A DNA stretch of 28,491 nucleotides from Thermoanaerobaculales bacterium (GCA_029938595.1 JAOZUP010000005.1:1-28491), one strand, 5' to 3'; positions 16,853 through 24,681 are shown, numbered from the stretch's first letter. Translations and numbers: made by a program. The notes: generated by a model not told the origin, from the sequence alone.

Positions 16853-16951
16853 TCGCTATCGCAATCGGTATCGGTATCGGTATCGGTATCGAAAGCCTCA
16901 TCTGCGAGGTGTTCATCGATAGCAATAGCGATTCCGATAGCGATAGCGATC
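16853..16951. repeat. Inverted pair of 6-bp ATCGGT/ATCGCT arrays (element E)
   Basis: The left arm (16853-16893) is built of TATCGG/TATCGC hexads ending TATCGAA. The right arm (16915-16951) is the inverse, starting ATCGATAGC and ending GCGATAGCGATC. The loop contains CCTC-ATCTGC-GAGG, a small stem of its own. It is located between the HAD gene and the mannose-1-phosphate guanylyltransferase gene. It is closely related to the elements at 24874-24963 and 26646-26744. Confidence 0.85.
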
Positions 16952-16978
16952 TCATGTCAGGCGCTGGCGCAGAAAGGA

Positions 16979-16984
16979 TAAGAT
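16979..16984 (+). promoter_or_regulatory. -10-like box TAAGAT, 6 nt before manC
   Basis: TAAGAT, ACGTAC, then ATG at 16991. No ribosome-binding site at normal distance from the ATG and no clear -35. Confidence 0.45.
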
Positions 16985-16990
16985 ACGTAC

Positions 16991-18064
16991 ATGCTGCATG
17001 CCGTAATCATGGCCGGGGGTTCCGGGACGAGATTCTGGCCGGCTTCACGCCGCCACCTTCCCAAACAGCTCCTCACGCTCGCAACCGAAACCCCCCTCCT
17101 CCGCATGACCTTCGAGCGGCTGGGAGACTTGGTGCCAGTGGATCGGGTATGGGTAGTGACCACTGCTGAGACGGCAGAAGCCACCCGCAACGTCCTTCCG
17201 GAGCTGCCGCCGGAGAACACGTTGTCAGAGCCGCTGGGCCGCAACACCGCAGCCTGCGCCGGGCTTGCGGCGTGCGCCGCCCAAAAAGCAGACCCCGAGG
17301 CCGTCTGCATCGTGCTGCCGGCCGATCACATCATCGGCGAGGAAGCGCGGTTTCGCGCGGCGATGGCGGCGGGAGCCGCGTTTGTGAGCCGCGAGGGCGG
17401 TCTGCTCACCTTTGGAGTCCGGCCCACTCGGCCTGAGACCGGCTATGGCTACCTGGAACTCGGTCCCGAACACACCCACGAGGGAGAGTGGTCGGTTCAC
17501 CGGCTTCGGCGATTCGTCGAGAAACCGGATGTCGACCGCGCCCGCACCTATCTTGAATCGGGCGGGCACCTGTGGAATGCCGGTATCTTTGCCTGGAGGG
17601 CAACCACCCTGCTGGAGGAGATCCGGCGCCAGATCCCCGACCTCGCAATCGGTCTCGATCGCATCGGGGAAGCCCTCGGAACCGATGAATCCGACGCCGT
17701 CCTTTCCCAGGTCTACCCATCCCTTCCATCAACCTCGTTGGATTTCGGGATCATGGAGGGCGCCGAACGACTCTGGACCGTACCGGTCGATTTTCCCTGG
17801 TCGGATGTTGGTTCGTGGTCCGCGCTGGCAGAGACTCTCACCCCCGATGCCACCGGCAACGCCGTCCGCGGACGCGTGCAGGCGATCGATGCCGGCGGCA
17901 ACGTGCTGGTCAGCACCGGGCCAGTGGTTTCAGTGGTCGGCGTCGACAATGTGGTTGTGGTCGCCACCCCGGACGCGGTGCTGGTAGTGCCGAAGGACCA
18001 GGCGCAGCGGGTCAAGGAGGTCGTCGAGGGGCTTCGCGAGAAGGGGTGGGATGACGTTTTGTAG
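16991..18064 (+). CDS. manC: Mannose-1-phosphate guanylyltransferase
   Basis: 357 aa. Makes GDP-mannose from mannose-1-phosphate and GTP, a precursor for surface polysaccharides and glycans. The nucleotidyltransferase signature is intact: MAGGSGTRFWP at 7-17 with PKQLL at 24-28, LPADH at 109-113, FVEKPD at 175-180, LWNAGIF at 194-200 and the FPWSDVGSW segment near the C-terminal third. The length fits the single-function form without the phosphomannose isomerase cupin domain of bifunctional ManC/AlgA. No other sugar-nucleotide genes are nearby, so it appears to be a free-standing gene. The stop codon TAG directly abuts the left arm of element F. Confidence 0.96.
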   Translation: MLHAVIMAGGSGTRFWPASRRHLPKQLLTLATETPLLRMTFERLGDLVPVDRVWVVTTAETAEATRNVLPELPPENTLSEPLGRNTAACAGLAACAAQKADPEAVCIVLPADHIIGEEARFRAAMAAGAAFVSREGGLLTFGVRPTRPETGYGYLELGPEHTHEGEWSVHRLRRFVEKPDVDRARTYLESGGHLWNAGIFAWRATTLLEEIRRQIPDLAIGLDRIGEALGTDESDAVLSQVYPSLPSTSLDFGIMEGAERLWTVPVDFPWSDVGSWSALAETLTPDATGNAVRGRVQAIDAGGNVLVSTGPVVSVVGVDNVVVVATPDAVLVVPKDQAQRVKEVVEGLREKGWDDVL

Positions 18065-18243
18065 AATTCTCAATTTTGAATTCTCAATTCTGAATTTCCA
18101 CTCACCCCCCCCCCCCCAAAAAACCGGAGACTTCGGCGGCTGGCGACCTTTCGGTGTCTCCTCCTCGACTTCATCTCCACGCACCCGGAAACGGGGGTGG
18201 GCGGGTGGCAATTGAGAATTGAGAATTGAGAATTGAGAACTGA
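18064..18243. repeat. Inverted pair of AATTCTC 7-bp arrays with long spacer and poly-C run (element F)
   Basis: The left arm (about 18064-18098) has ATTCTCA/ATTTTGA/ATTCTCA/ATTCTGA heptads. The right arm (18208-18243) is (GAATTGA)n inverted. The 109-bp spacer holds a run of about 13 C followed by 6 A (about 18105-18123), and GGAGAC...GTCTCC complementary segments. It sits between the convergent stop codons of manC and the orphan NtrC-type regulator, touching manC. The unit resembles element B. Confidence 0.8.
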
Positions 18244-18246
18244 AGC

Positions 18247-19620
18247 TTACTTCTTCTCTCTGAGTCCGTACTGCTCGAGCTTTCGGTAGAGAGTGGAACG
18301 GCCAATGCCGAGCTGGCGCGCGACATCCGAGAGGTTGCCCTGGTTGTTCTCCATCGTGTGGACGATAGCCTCCCGCTCGAGATCCTCCAGGCGCTTGGTT
18401 CCGGCTTCCCCCTGGGGGGCAGCGGACAGTTCCGGCACCCCGTCGCCTTCGGCGATACCAGACGGCAGATCGGCAAGCGTGAGCTCCAAACCCGCTGAAA
18501 CCAGCAGGGTACGGTGAATCACGTTTTCCAGTTCACGCACGTTGCCCGGCCAGCCGTGGGTCGACAACGCCTCCATCGCCTGGGGCTCGACCTTCGTTAC
18601 GCGCTTGCCGGCATCGCGGGCATGCTTATCGAGAAAGTGCTCCACCAGCAGCGGTATGTCCTCGCGCCGATCGCGCAGCGGCGGCAGGGCAATTGGGAAA
18701 ACCACCAGGCGATAGAAGAGATCTCGACGGAAGGAACCATCCTCGACCATCAATTCGAGGTCACGGTTGGAGGCCGAAATGACGCGCACATCGAGTTCGA
18801 TGGTGTCGATTCCCCCGACCCTTTGCAGGACACGTTCCTGGAGTACGCGCAGCAGACGAGCCTGGGCGGATGGCGACATCTCGCCGATTTCGTCGAGGAA
18901 GATGGTGCCGCCCGCGGCTTGCTCGAACTTCCCCGGATGAGTGGCGATCGCACCCGTGAAGGCGCCCTTCTCGTGGCCAAAAAGCTCGCTCTCCTGCAGA
19001 CCCTCTGGGATAGCTGCGCAGTTGACATCAATGAATGGGCCATCGGAACGCATTGACGCATAGTGGACGGCCTTGGCCACCAATTCCTTGCCGGTGCCAC
19101 TCTCGCCGGCAATGAAGACCGTAATTTCGGACTCGAGGACCTTTTCGATCTGGTCGTACACCTTCCGCATCGCTGCGGACGAACCAACGATGTTGCGGAG
19201 ATGATATCGGTCCGAAAGCTCCCCCTTGAGACGCTCAACCTCCTTTTCGAGATCCCCGTGGGATAGCGCTCGGCTCAGCGTCGTGAGCAGCCGTTCCTGA
19301 TCGACCGGTTTCACCAGGTAGTCGTACGCCCCGAGCTTGGTCACCTCCACCGCTCTTTGAACGTCGTTGTCGGCGGTAATCATGAGGACCGGGAGCTTCG
19401 GGTGGCGGCGCACTATCTCCTTGAGGACCTCGACCCCGTCGACCTCGGGCATCATGAGATCGAGGAGGACCGCATCGGGCGGTCGCCCGGAATGGGCAAG
19501 GACCTCGGCGCCGGAGGAGAATACATCGACGGTGTAGCCCGCTTCGGTGACGATGAACGACAGCAACTCCCTGATCGCAGAGTCGTCGTCCACTACCCAG
19601 ATCAACTCGTTGTCAGCCAT
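18247..19620 (-). CDS. Orphan NtrC-family sigma-54-dependent response regulator
   Basis: 457 aa from the ATG at 19620; the frame stays open 44 codons further but that stretch crosses repeat element G and is not receiver-like. TACACT lies exactly 6 nt before this ATG, supporting the start. The receiver has D11/D12, D54 and K104; the AAA+ domain has Walker A GESGTGKE at 172-179, GAFTGA at 219-224, Walker B GTIFLDE at about 238-244 and WPGNVREL at 357-364. A Fis-type HTH lies near 424-453 (LSDVARQLGIGRSTLYRKL). All motifs for ATPase and sigma-54 contact are intact. No histidine kinase is adjacent, so the partner is elsewhere or shared with the kinase at 1473-4148. Targets are unknown. Confidence 0.95.
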   Translation of the reverse strand: MADNELIWVVDDDSAIRELLSFIVTEAGYTVDVFSSGAEVLAHSGRPPDAVLLDLMMPEVDGVEVLKEIVRRHPKLPVLMITADNDVQRAVEVTKLGAYDYLVKPVDQERLLTTLSRALSHGDLEKEVERLKGELSDRYHLRNIVGSSAAMRKVYDQIEKVLESEITVFIAGESGTGKELVAKAVHYASMRSDGPFIDVNCAAIPEGLQESELFGHEKGAFTGAIATHPGKFEQAAGGTIFLDEIGEMSPSAQARLLRVLQERVLQRVGGIDTIELDVRVISASNRDLELMVEDGSFRRDLFYRLVVFPIALPPLRDRREDIPLLVEHFLDKHARDAGKRVTKVEPQAMEALSTHGWPGNVRELENVIHRTLLVSAGLELTLADLPSGIAEGDGVPELSAAPQGEAGTKRLEDLEREAIVHTMENNQGNLSDVARQLGIGRSTLYRKLEQYGLREKK

Positions 19621-19626
19621 GGTGCC

Positions 19627-19632
19627 AGTGTA
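19627..19632 (-). promoter_or_regulatory. -10-like box TACACT, 6 nt before the ATG at 19620
   Basis: Minus-strand TACACT, GGCACC, ATG. There is no Shine-Dalgarno sequence. It decides the start of the NtrC-type regulator in favour of 19620. Confidence 0.5.
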
Positions 19633-19683
19633 CTTGAGAAGAGGCACCGGGTGGAAAGAACCACCCATTCGCCCACCCACCCG

Positions 19684-19757
19684 AGTGATCAGTAAATCAG
19701 TAATCAGCCATCGGACAAACGGGCCGATACTGATCACTTGATGACTGATCACTTGTT
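19684..19757. repeat. Inverted pair of ATCAGTA/GTGATC 7/8-bp arrays (element G)
   Basis: The left arm (19684-19708) is AGTGATC/AGTAAATC/AGTAATC. The right arm (19728-19757) is ACTGATC/ACTTGATG/ACTGATC/ACTTG, its inverse. The loop is about 19 bp. It lies between the holA stop (2 bp away) and the promoter of the NtrC-type regulator. Units alternate between 7 and 8 bp, unlike the cleaner element C with the same core. Confidence 0.8.
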
Positions 19758-19758
19758 C

Positions 19759-20931
19759 TCAGTCGAGGATGCCGGTAAACCAGACTGAGAGCGCCTCCAT
19801 AGCAAGATCGCCTCGCAGCGCCGTCTCCACCGAACCGAGCTCGGCCAGCGCCCTCTCGAGCTCCGAGGTGCGATAGCGGCCCGCACCACGGAAGAGCCCC
19901 CCGAGCGTGAACAGCGACGGCGGTTTCGAACCGGACCGTATCAGCGGTGACGGCGCATCCACCTCGATCAGCTCGAGGAGTTTTGGGCCGATTTCCTTCT
20001 TGAACCGGCTGGGATACCAGTATCGGTCGCTAGTCCGCTCGGGCGCCATGTCATCGATGAGTCCGTTTCCGGCCGTCAGAATCCGGAGGTACAAGAGGCG
20101 CTGAAAGACCAAAGAGGCCTGGCTGAGAAGAACGATGGGTACCCCCTTCGGGGTCATGATCCTCCCATGGCGATCGCGAATGGGAAGGCCACCGGCAGCG
20201 GCCGCAACAATGTCGAGCACCGGCTCCGCCTTGCGCTCGAGCAGCGCATCCAAGACCACATCCAACGACCGTTCCTTCGGAAAGCACAGGGCACGTACGA
20301 GGTCCTCGTCGACCCTCCCGGCAGCACTCGCGGCGGCCAGCTTACGGCCCTCCTGGGCGAGCAGGCGAGGTGCGAATCCGAGCCGATCGAAGAGCAGGCG
20401 CTCCGCCTCCGGAGTGAATCGAACTTCGCCCACCTCCTGTGCCAACACCTCGCGCAAAACCTCGCACTGCTCACCGGAAAGACTCACATCCTCCCACGGC
20501 TTCGGTTGCGGCGGGAGAGAGATCCAGCGCAAGGTCCCAACTTCCTCCACCGCCTTGGCAAGGGGCCCTTTCGGCTTCTCACGGCACACAGCGGCCATGA
20601 CCAGGGCGGTGCCCTCCGACAAACCCTCGTTGAGCACCCGAACCACCGGTTCGGCATCCACCTCCGCCTCCGATGCCTTGTCACGGCCACCGCGACCTCG
20701 CCTCGCCGGAATATCGAGCCAGCTCCGGATATCCGGCGCGAAGAGGACCCGCTGCGGAGCAAAGAGCGAGGGCGAGCAGAGCTCGACGGCCAGCTCTTCA
20801 GGAGTCATCTCCTCCCGCAGAAACTCCGGTTCGACCCCTCCAAGCTCGGAGGACGCTGAGGCTAGCGCCTCACGCACCCTGTTTTCGAGGAGGTAGTCGT
20901 CAGGCGATGCAAGGAGGTACACGTGGGCCAT
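19759..20931 (-). CDS. holA: DNA polymerase III delta subunit
   Basis: 390 aa. Clamp-loader delta subunit, which opens the beta clamp; it has the AAA+ fold without needing ATP hydrolysis. Evidence is the family pattern: N-terminal VYLLASPDDYLLENRVREAL, the central TALVMAAVCREKPKG...KAVEEVG strand/helix, the FTPEAERLLFDRLGFAPRLLAQEGRKLA segment characteristic of delta, and the C-terminal helical collar (about 240-385). It is longer than the roughly 340 aa of typical HolA because of a charged insertion around 95-115 (ARRGRGGRDKASEAEVDAEP). No ribosome-binding site and no TANNNT box at the usual spacing. The 17-bp GGTGAGA-type motif lies 35 bp upstream. Divergent family; moderate-high confidence. 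Confidence 0.85.
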   Translation of the reverse strand: MAHVYLLASPDDYLLENRVREALASASSELGGVEPEFLREEMTPEELAVELCSPSLFAPQRVLFAPDIRSWLDIPARRGRGGRDKASEAEVDAEPVVRVLNEGLSEGTALVMAAVCREKPKGPLAKAVEEVGTLRWISLPPQPKPWEDVSLSGEQCEVLREVLAQEVGEVRFTPEAERLLFDRLGFAPRLLAQEGRKLAAASAAGRVDEDLVRALCFPKERSLDVVLDALLERKAEPVLDIVAAAAGGLPIRDRHGRIMTPKGVPIVLLSQASLVFQRLLYLRILTAGNGLIDDMAPERTSDRYWYPSRFKKEIGPKLLELIEVDAPSPLIRSGSKPPSLFTLGGLFRGAGRYRTSELERALAELGSVETALRGDLAMEALSVWFTGILD

Positions 20932-20966
20932 GTTCAGGCCGGGAGGATTCTCGTCTCCGAGCGTCT

Positions 20967-21020
20967 AACCCACATTTCTCACCACGTCGCGTCGCGAGGC
21001 CCGCGAGATATCGTGAGATT
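20967..21020. repeat. Partial copy of the 5259-5373 repeat family upstream of holA
   Basis: AACCCACATTTCTCACC (20967-20983) matches the left end of the 115-bp element at 14 of 17 positions, and the following CGTCGCGAGGCCCGCGA matches its interior CGTAGCGAGGGCGGCGA. A short GTGAGATT near 21013-21020 may be the eroded right end, which touches the dksA stop codon. In holA sense the motif reads GGTGAGAAATGTGGGTT. Confidence 0.5.
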
Positions 21021-21372
21021 AGATCTCTCCACGATCCTGCAGTTCCTGGCATTCGATGCAGTGGCGGGTCCAAGGCACGGCATCGAGGCGTCCGATTTGA
21101 ACCTTCTTGGCGCAGGCGACGCAGATGCCGTACTCGCCCTTCTCCATGCGGTCGAGGGCGTCGTCGACCCGGCGTACAATGTCGCGCTCAGCGATGGTCA
21201 GTTGGTAGCTCAGGTCTCGAGTGACGGTCGACAAGGCTCGGTCACCCAGATCCGGCGCCTCTTTGCCGGTACCTTCTTTCTCACTTTTGCGGGCCGCCTG
21301 CACGAGGTGCAGAAGCTCTTCCCGCTTCGCCAACAACTGTTTACGATAACGTTCGCGCTGTCTCTTGTTCAT
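21019..21372 (-). CDS. dksA: DksA/TraR family RNA polymerase-binding regulator
   Basis: 117 aa. A long helical hairpin precedes a four-Cys zinc finger (C84, C87, C105, C108). DLGDRA (41-46) matches the DxxDxA acidic tip of DksA that reaches into the RNA polymerase secondary channel, so it should be a functional DksA-type factor, working with (p)ppGpp in known cases. The zinc finger is in the C-terminal position. GGAGG is 8 nt before the ATG. It lies 104 bp after rlmH, so it may be read from the ribosome block or from its own promoter (TACAAT at 21445-21450, leaving a 65-nt leader that contains the GGTGAGA-N4-CGGGTT motif). Confidence 0.95.
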   Translation of the reverse strand: MNKRQRERYRKQLLAKREELLHLVQAARKSEKEGTGKEAPDLGDRALSTVTRDLSYQLTIAERDIVRRVDDALDRMEKGEYGICVACAKKVQIGRLDAVPWTRHCIECQELQDRGEI

Positions 21373-21388
21373 TGGTCTATCCTCCGCA

Positions 21389-21405
21389 AACCCGTTCCTC
21401 TCACC
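21389..21405 (-). promoter_or_regulatory. GGTGAGA-N4-CGGGTT motif upstream of dksA
   Basis: Minus strand GGTGAGAGGAACGGGTT ends 16 nt before the dksA ATG. Thirteen of 17 bases match the 5357-5373 motif, in the same orientation relative to the gene. It is the weakest of the five copies. Confidence 0.35.
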
Positions 21406-21444
21406 GAGTCATTGGCCGCCATTGATCCCGGCGACCGGATCCTT

Positions 21445-21450
21445 ATTGTA
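21445..21450 (-). promoter_or_regulatory. Possible -10 box TACAAT for dksA
   Basis: Minus-strand TACAAT in the rlmH-dksA gap. The -35 region (GAATCT at 17 bp) is poor, so an internal promoter is only possible. Confidence 0.3.
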
Positions 21451-21476
21451 CCTGAAATCAGTGAACGAGATTCTGC

Positions 21477-21950
21477 TCACTTCCGGTGGTACGCACCCCC
21501 CGAAAGAAGGTCGGTGGCACGATAGAGTTGCTCCCACAGCACCAGACGAGCCAGCAGATGGGGAAGAGTCATCGGGCTCAAAGAGAGGCGCTCGTTCGCC
21601 CCGCCGACAAGACCCGGATCCAGACCCAGGTCACTGCCGATAACGAAGAGAATTCCTTCGACACTCCGATCTTCAAGGCCTCCAAGCCAGCCGGCGAAAG
21701 CGGCACTGTCCCGACGCTCACCTCGTTCATCGAGAGCTACCAACCGCCAACCGGGTTGATGGCGGCGAAGCATCGCCTCGGCCTCCAGACGCAGCGTGCG
21801 GCGGGAGTCCTTCCCCCGCCCACCGGCTATGGGACGCAAGACACGATCCTCGGCCTTCCAACGCCGGTCAATGCGTTGCCGATATGTCTCGATCTGATCC
21901 TCGTATGGACTCGCCGACCGACGGCCGAACCACGCGACGCTAACCCGCAT
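21477..21950 (-). CDS. rlmH: 23S rRNA (pseudouridine1915-N3)-methyltransferase
   Basis: 157 aa, the normal SPOUT-enzyme length. It methylates pseudouridine 1915 in 23S rRNA helix 69 using SAM. The C-terminal signature LSLSPMTLPHLLARLVLWEQ followed by LYRA and ending GAYHRK is typical. The SAM-loop FVIGSDLGL replaces the more usual FxIGGxxG, a modest deviation. It starts 3 bp after the rsfS stop, so it is in the same operon (a common rsfS-rlmH pair). Confidence 0.96.
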   Translation of the reverse strand: MRVSVAWFGRRSASPYEDQIETYRQRIDRRWKAEDRVLRPIAGGRGKDSRRTLRLEAEAMLRRHQPGWRLVALDERGERRDSAAFAGWLGGLEDRSVEGILFVIGSDLGLDPGLVGGANERLSLSPMTLPHLLARLVLWEQLYRATDLLSGGAYHRK

Positions 21951-21953
21951 ATT

Positions 21954-22352
21954 TTACTGCGTTTCGCTTCCCGCGAGTTCGTTCTCGCCGATGCCCAGGG
22001 CGTCAGCCTCGAGCTTCGGGGCGTCCCCCCACAGTCCGTCGAGCCCGTAATATGTGCGCCGCTCCTCGGTGAAAACGTGGACCACAAAGTCACCGTAGTC
22101 TAGGAGAACCCAGTCCGCGTGCGACTCTCCCTCGACGTGGAGCGGTCTTCGGCCTGCATCCTTCAGCTGCCGCTGCACCTCGTCCGCTATCGCTGCGACC
22201 TGGCGATCGCTGGCGCCCGAGCATATGAGCAAGCTGTCTGTGTAGGACGTGAGATCGCCGACCTCGAGACCCACAATCTGAAAGGCTTTCTTGTCAGCAG
22301 CAGCACGCGCGGCAGTTTGCAGGGAATCAAGGTCTTCTGCGTCCCGCATCAT
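21954..22352 (-). CDS. rsfS: Ribosome silencing factor RsfS
   Basis: 132 aa from ATG 22352, or 131 aa from the next ATG at 22349. GGAGG lies 1 nt before the first ATG and 4 nt before the second, so the second is slightly better. A longer reading extends upstream but is only the nadD gene read in another frame. The family core is visible: KKAFQIVGLEVGDLTSYTD, LLICSGASDRQVAAIADEV, HADWVLLDYGDFVVHVF. RsfS binds L14 (uL14) and blocks subunit joining during stationary phase or starvation. Overlap with the nadD stop (ATGA) shows translational coupling. Confidence 0.96.
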   Translation of the reverse strand: MMRDAEDLDSLQTAARAAADKKAFQIVGLEVGDLTSYTDSLLICSGASDRQVAAIADEVQRQLKDAGRRPLHVEGESHADWVLLDYGDFVVHVFTEERRTYYGLDGLWGDAPKLEADALGIGENELAGSETQ

Positions 22353-23017
22353 TCCTCCGTCCCGGCGGTCGGTAGGTAGAGACCATACTTTTCGATATAG
22401 GAGTGGACCTCGTGCGGCACCAGCTCGCGAATCGGAAGCCCACGACTTTGGCGGTTGCGGATCGACGTTCCGGAGATCGGGAAGGGCTCGTGGTTCAGCA
22501 GGTACACGGTCAACTCCTCCGGATCGGGAACTTGCTCGAAGGGTTCGGCCAACCGCATCCGCGGCCGCAAGCGCGCGGGCACCCGAGCCTCCAGCTCCCG
22601 ACCCCACATATGGGCGCGGTGCAATACCACCAGATGGACAGAGTCAACCAACTCCTCCCAGTGCTCCCAGGTCGCAATCTGGGAGAACGAATCGGAGCCG
22701 AGGATGAAATAGAGCGTGCTGTCGGGGAATTGCCGCTGGAAACGCCGCACCGTCTCCACCGAGTAGGTGGGTTGGGGTGCGAAGACCTCGTCGTCCGAGG
22801 TGAAGAAGTTCTCATACGGCAGCGTCGCCATCGCCACCATCGCGAGACGATGCGTGACGGCGGTCAGCGGCGCAGCATCCTTGTGTGGCGGTGAGCCTGC
22901 CGGAACGAAGTAAACGGCTTCGAAGTGAAAGGTCTCCTGGGCGCGCACCGTCGGCACGAGATGACCCAAGTGAAAAGGATCGAAGCTTCCCCCATAAATT
23001 GCGATTCTCCGTGTCAT
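22349..23017 (-). CDS. nadD: Nicotinate-nucleotide adenylyltransferase
   Basis: 222 aa from ATG at 23017, which overlaps the obg stop by 4 bp (ATGA). The frame is open for 61 codons upstream but that is obg coding sequence. The nucleotidyltransferase motif GGSFDPFHLGHL begins near residue 9 and the C-terminal ISGTSIRNR is the second nucleotide-binding motif. It converts nicotinate mononucleotide and ATP to deamido-NAD in NAD synthesis. Both motifs are intact. The obg-nadD-rsfS-rlmH order is common in several bacterial phyla. Confidence 0.97.
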   Translation of the reverse strand: MTRRIAIYGGSFDPFHLGHLVPTVRAQETFHFEAVYFVPAGSPPHKDAAPLTAVTHRLAMVAMATLPYENFFTSDDEVFAPQPTYSVETVRRFQRQFPDSTLYFILGSDSFSQIATWEHWEELVDSVHLVVLHRAHMWGRELEARVPARLRPRMRLAEPFEQVPDPEELTVYLLNHEPFPISGTSIRNRQSRGLPIRELVPHEVHSYIEKYGLYLPTAGTEE

Positions 23018-24027
23018 GGCTCTGTCTTGGCCTCCTCTACCAAACCGAACAGCAATTCCAATAAGCGATCGATTCCCTCTCCAGTCACCGCCGAGACGGG
23101 CCGTGACGAAACTCCGTGGGCATCGCCGACAGCTTCGAGCTTCGCGAGGATCGCTTCTCGATCTGCCACTGCATCGAGCTTTGTACCGACCAACACCCAC
23201 GGCCGCATCTCAAGAGGCGCCGCGTGGGCTTCGAGCTCGGATCGAATGGTATCAACTCGGTCTTTCAGCGGAGTCTCCTGTGAAAGATCAACGAGATGGG
23301 CAAGCACCGGGCAGCGTTCCACGTGGCGCAGAAACTGTGTCCCCAAACCAGCACCCTCGTGCGCGCCTTCGATCAGCCCCGGAATGTCGGCCATAACCAG
23401 GGTACGGAGCTCGTCGCTGGGCGCCGTCACGACCCCCAGGTGTGGTTCAACAGTTGTGAAGGGATAGTCCGCCACCTTTGGCCGGGCCGCAGAAAGCCGT
23501 GACAGCAGGGTGGACTTGCCCGCATTCGGCAAACCTACCAATCCCACATCGGCGAGCAGCTTGAGCTCCAGGTCTAGGTCGAGCTTCTCACCCGGCCCGC
23601 CGTCCTCGGCCTTTCGTGGGGCACGGTTGGCGGGTGAGGAAAAGCGGGCGTTGCCCCGGCCGCCGCGACCGCCCCGCGCCACCACCAGAGCGTTGCCATG
23701 TACCACCAGGTCGCCAAGGACATCGCTCCCGGCGGCGGTGCGGACCACCGTGCCAGGAGGTACTCGCAGCTCGACGTCGGCCCCGCCGGCGCCGGTCTTG
23801 TTCGAGCCCCTCCCGTTCTGACCCCGTTCGGCCCGTACCAGGCGCCGATTGTGGAGGTGGAGGAGGGTGTTGAGGCCTTCATCGACAATGAAGATCACGC
23901 TTCCACCGCGCCCGCCGTCACCGCCGTCCGGCCCGCCCCGTGGTACGAATTTTTCGCGTCTGAATGAGACACAGCCATTGCCGCCGTCACCCGCGCGCAC
24001 TGTAATTCGTACCGAGTCAACAAGCAT
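23014..24027 (-). CDS. obgE: Obg/CgtA family ribosome-assembly GTPase
   Basis: 337 aa. An N-terminal glycine-rich Obg fold (about 1-158, GGPDGGDGGRGGSV, GGRGGRGNARF) precedes the GTPase domain: G1 GLPNAGKS, the ADYPFTTVEPHLGVV switch I, G3 DIPGLIEGAHEGAGLG, and G4 as GTKLD in place of the common NKxD. The C-terminal extension is short, as is common outside Firmicutes and Proteobacteria. Obg acts in late 50S assembly and stress responses. It follows rpmA by 67 bp; this gap holds a small hairpin. No ribosome-binding site is evident at the ATG. Confidence 0.97.
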   Translation of the reverse strand: MLVDSVRITVRAGDGGNGCVSFRREKFVPRGGPDGGDGGRGGSVIFIVDEGLNTLLHLHNRRLVRAERGQNGRGSNKTGAGGADVELRVPPGTVVRTAAGSDVLGDLVVHGNALVVARGGRGGRGNARFSSPANRAPRKAEDGGPGEKLDLDLELKLLADVGLVGLPNAGKSTLLSRLSAARPKVADYPFTTVEPHLGVVTAPSDELRTLVMADIPGLIEGAHEGAGLGTQFLRHVERCPVLAHLVDLSQETPLKDRVDTIRSELEAHAAPLEMRPWVLVGTKLDAVADREAILAKLEAVGDAHGVSSRPVSAVTGEGIDRLLELLFGLVEEAKTEP

Positions 24028-24042
24028 GATTCACACACGGAA

Positions 24043-24067
24043 ACACCGACGCAGCCGCGCTCGGTGT
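24043..24067 (-). other. Hairpin in the rpmA-obg gap
   Basis: ACACCGA (24043-24049) and TCGGTGT (24061-24067) form a 7-bp stem with an 11-nt loop. In the transcript the stem is followed by TTTCCGTG, so it is not a strong terminator. It may tune the r-protein to obg read-through. Confidence 0.4.
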
Positions 24068-24094
24068 CTCGTTTCGAGATGTCATGGGAAAGTA

Positions 24095-24349
24095 TCAGTT
24101 GACGACGATGCTGATGAACCGACCGAGACGACCGCGATTTTGGAACTTCACCTGTCCCGCCGAGGTCGCGAAGAGGGTGTCGTCTCCGCCCCGTTTGACG
24201 TTGTTTCCGGGCTTGAAATGCGTACCGCGCTGGCGGACCAGGATGGTCCCCGCCGTTACCGGCTGTCCGTCGCCGACTTTGGTTCCGAGACGCTTGGCGT
24301 GCGAGTCGCGACCGTTCCGGCTCGAGCCCTGTCCCTTTTTGTGCGCCAT
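24095..24349 (-). CDS. rpmA: 50S ribosomal protein L27 (bL27)
   Basis: 84 aa. MAHKKGQGSSRNGRDS and RQRGTHFKPGNNVKRG with DDTLFA are diagnostic of L27, and there is no N-terminal cleaved extension of the Firmicutes type. The N-terminus reaches the peptidyl transferase centre in known ribosomes. AGGAGG lies 4 nt before the ATG. It begins 8 bp after rplU. Confidence 0.99.
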   Translation of the reverse strand: MAHKKGQGSSRNGRDSHAKRLGTKVGDGQPVTAGTILVRQRGTHFKPGNNVKRGGDDTLFATSAGQVKFQNRGRLGRFISIVVN

Positions 24350-24357
24350 GACTCCTC

Positions 24358-24681
24358 CTAGGCCTCGATGGCTTCGACCCGGACCCTGTAGTAGTCCTGT
24401 CGATGGCCGTTCTTCCGCTTGTATCCCTTGCGGCGCTTCTTCTTGAAAACGATGATCTTGTCACCACGTACCGACGCCACGACCCGGCTCCGCACCAACG
24501 CGCCGTCAACCACCGGCTTTCCGACGCGGACAGCATCATTCTGGCTCACCAGCATCACCCGCTCGAAGACCAGGTCGTCGCCCGTCTTCAGATCGGGCTG
24601 GGTGCGCTCCACCAGCAGCTCGTCGCCCGTGCTCACCCGGTACTGCTTGCCACCATGTTCAATTACTGCGTAATCGCTCAT
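24358..24681 (-). CDS. rplU: 50S ribosomal protein L21 (bL21)
   Basis: 107 aa. AVIEHGGKQYRVSTGDELLVE at the N-terminus and FKKKRRKGYKRKNGHRQ near the C-terminus are the L21 signature; normal length. It is the first gene of the block and has the strongest sigma-70-type promoter in the window (24711-24739), with GAGGT 5-6 nt before the ATG in a leader of about 24 nt. Confidence 0.99.
   Translation of the reverse strand: MSDYAVIEHGGKQYRVSTGDELLVERTQPDLKTGDDLVFERVMLVSQNDAVRVGKPVVDGALVRSRVVASVRGDKIIVFKKKRRKGYKRKNGHRQDYYRVRVEAIEA

Noticed and set aside
16813..17169. Open frame with IAIGIGIGIGI / DSDSDSDSD peptide repeats
   Set aside because: It is hexad element E read as protein. The same peptides appear at elements I and J. 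No ribosome-binding site, and it overlaps manC.
19621..19752. N-terminal extension of the NtrC-type regulator
   Set aside because: It reads through repeat element G, and the receiver begins naturally at ATG 19620, which has a TACACT box 6 nt upstream.
22353..22607. Extended RsfS N-terminus
   Set aside because: The extra residues are nadD in another frame; a GGAGG sits directly before the ATG pair at 22352/22349.
23018..23200. Long N-terminal extension of NadD
   Set aside because: It is obg coding sequence in another frame; the adenylyltransferase motif starts right after ATG 23017.
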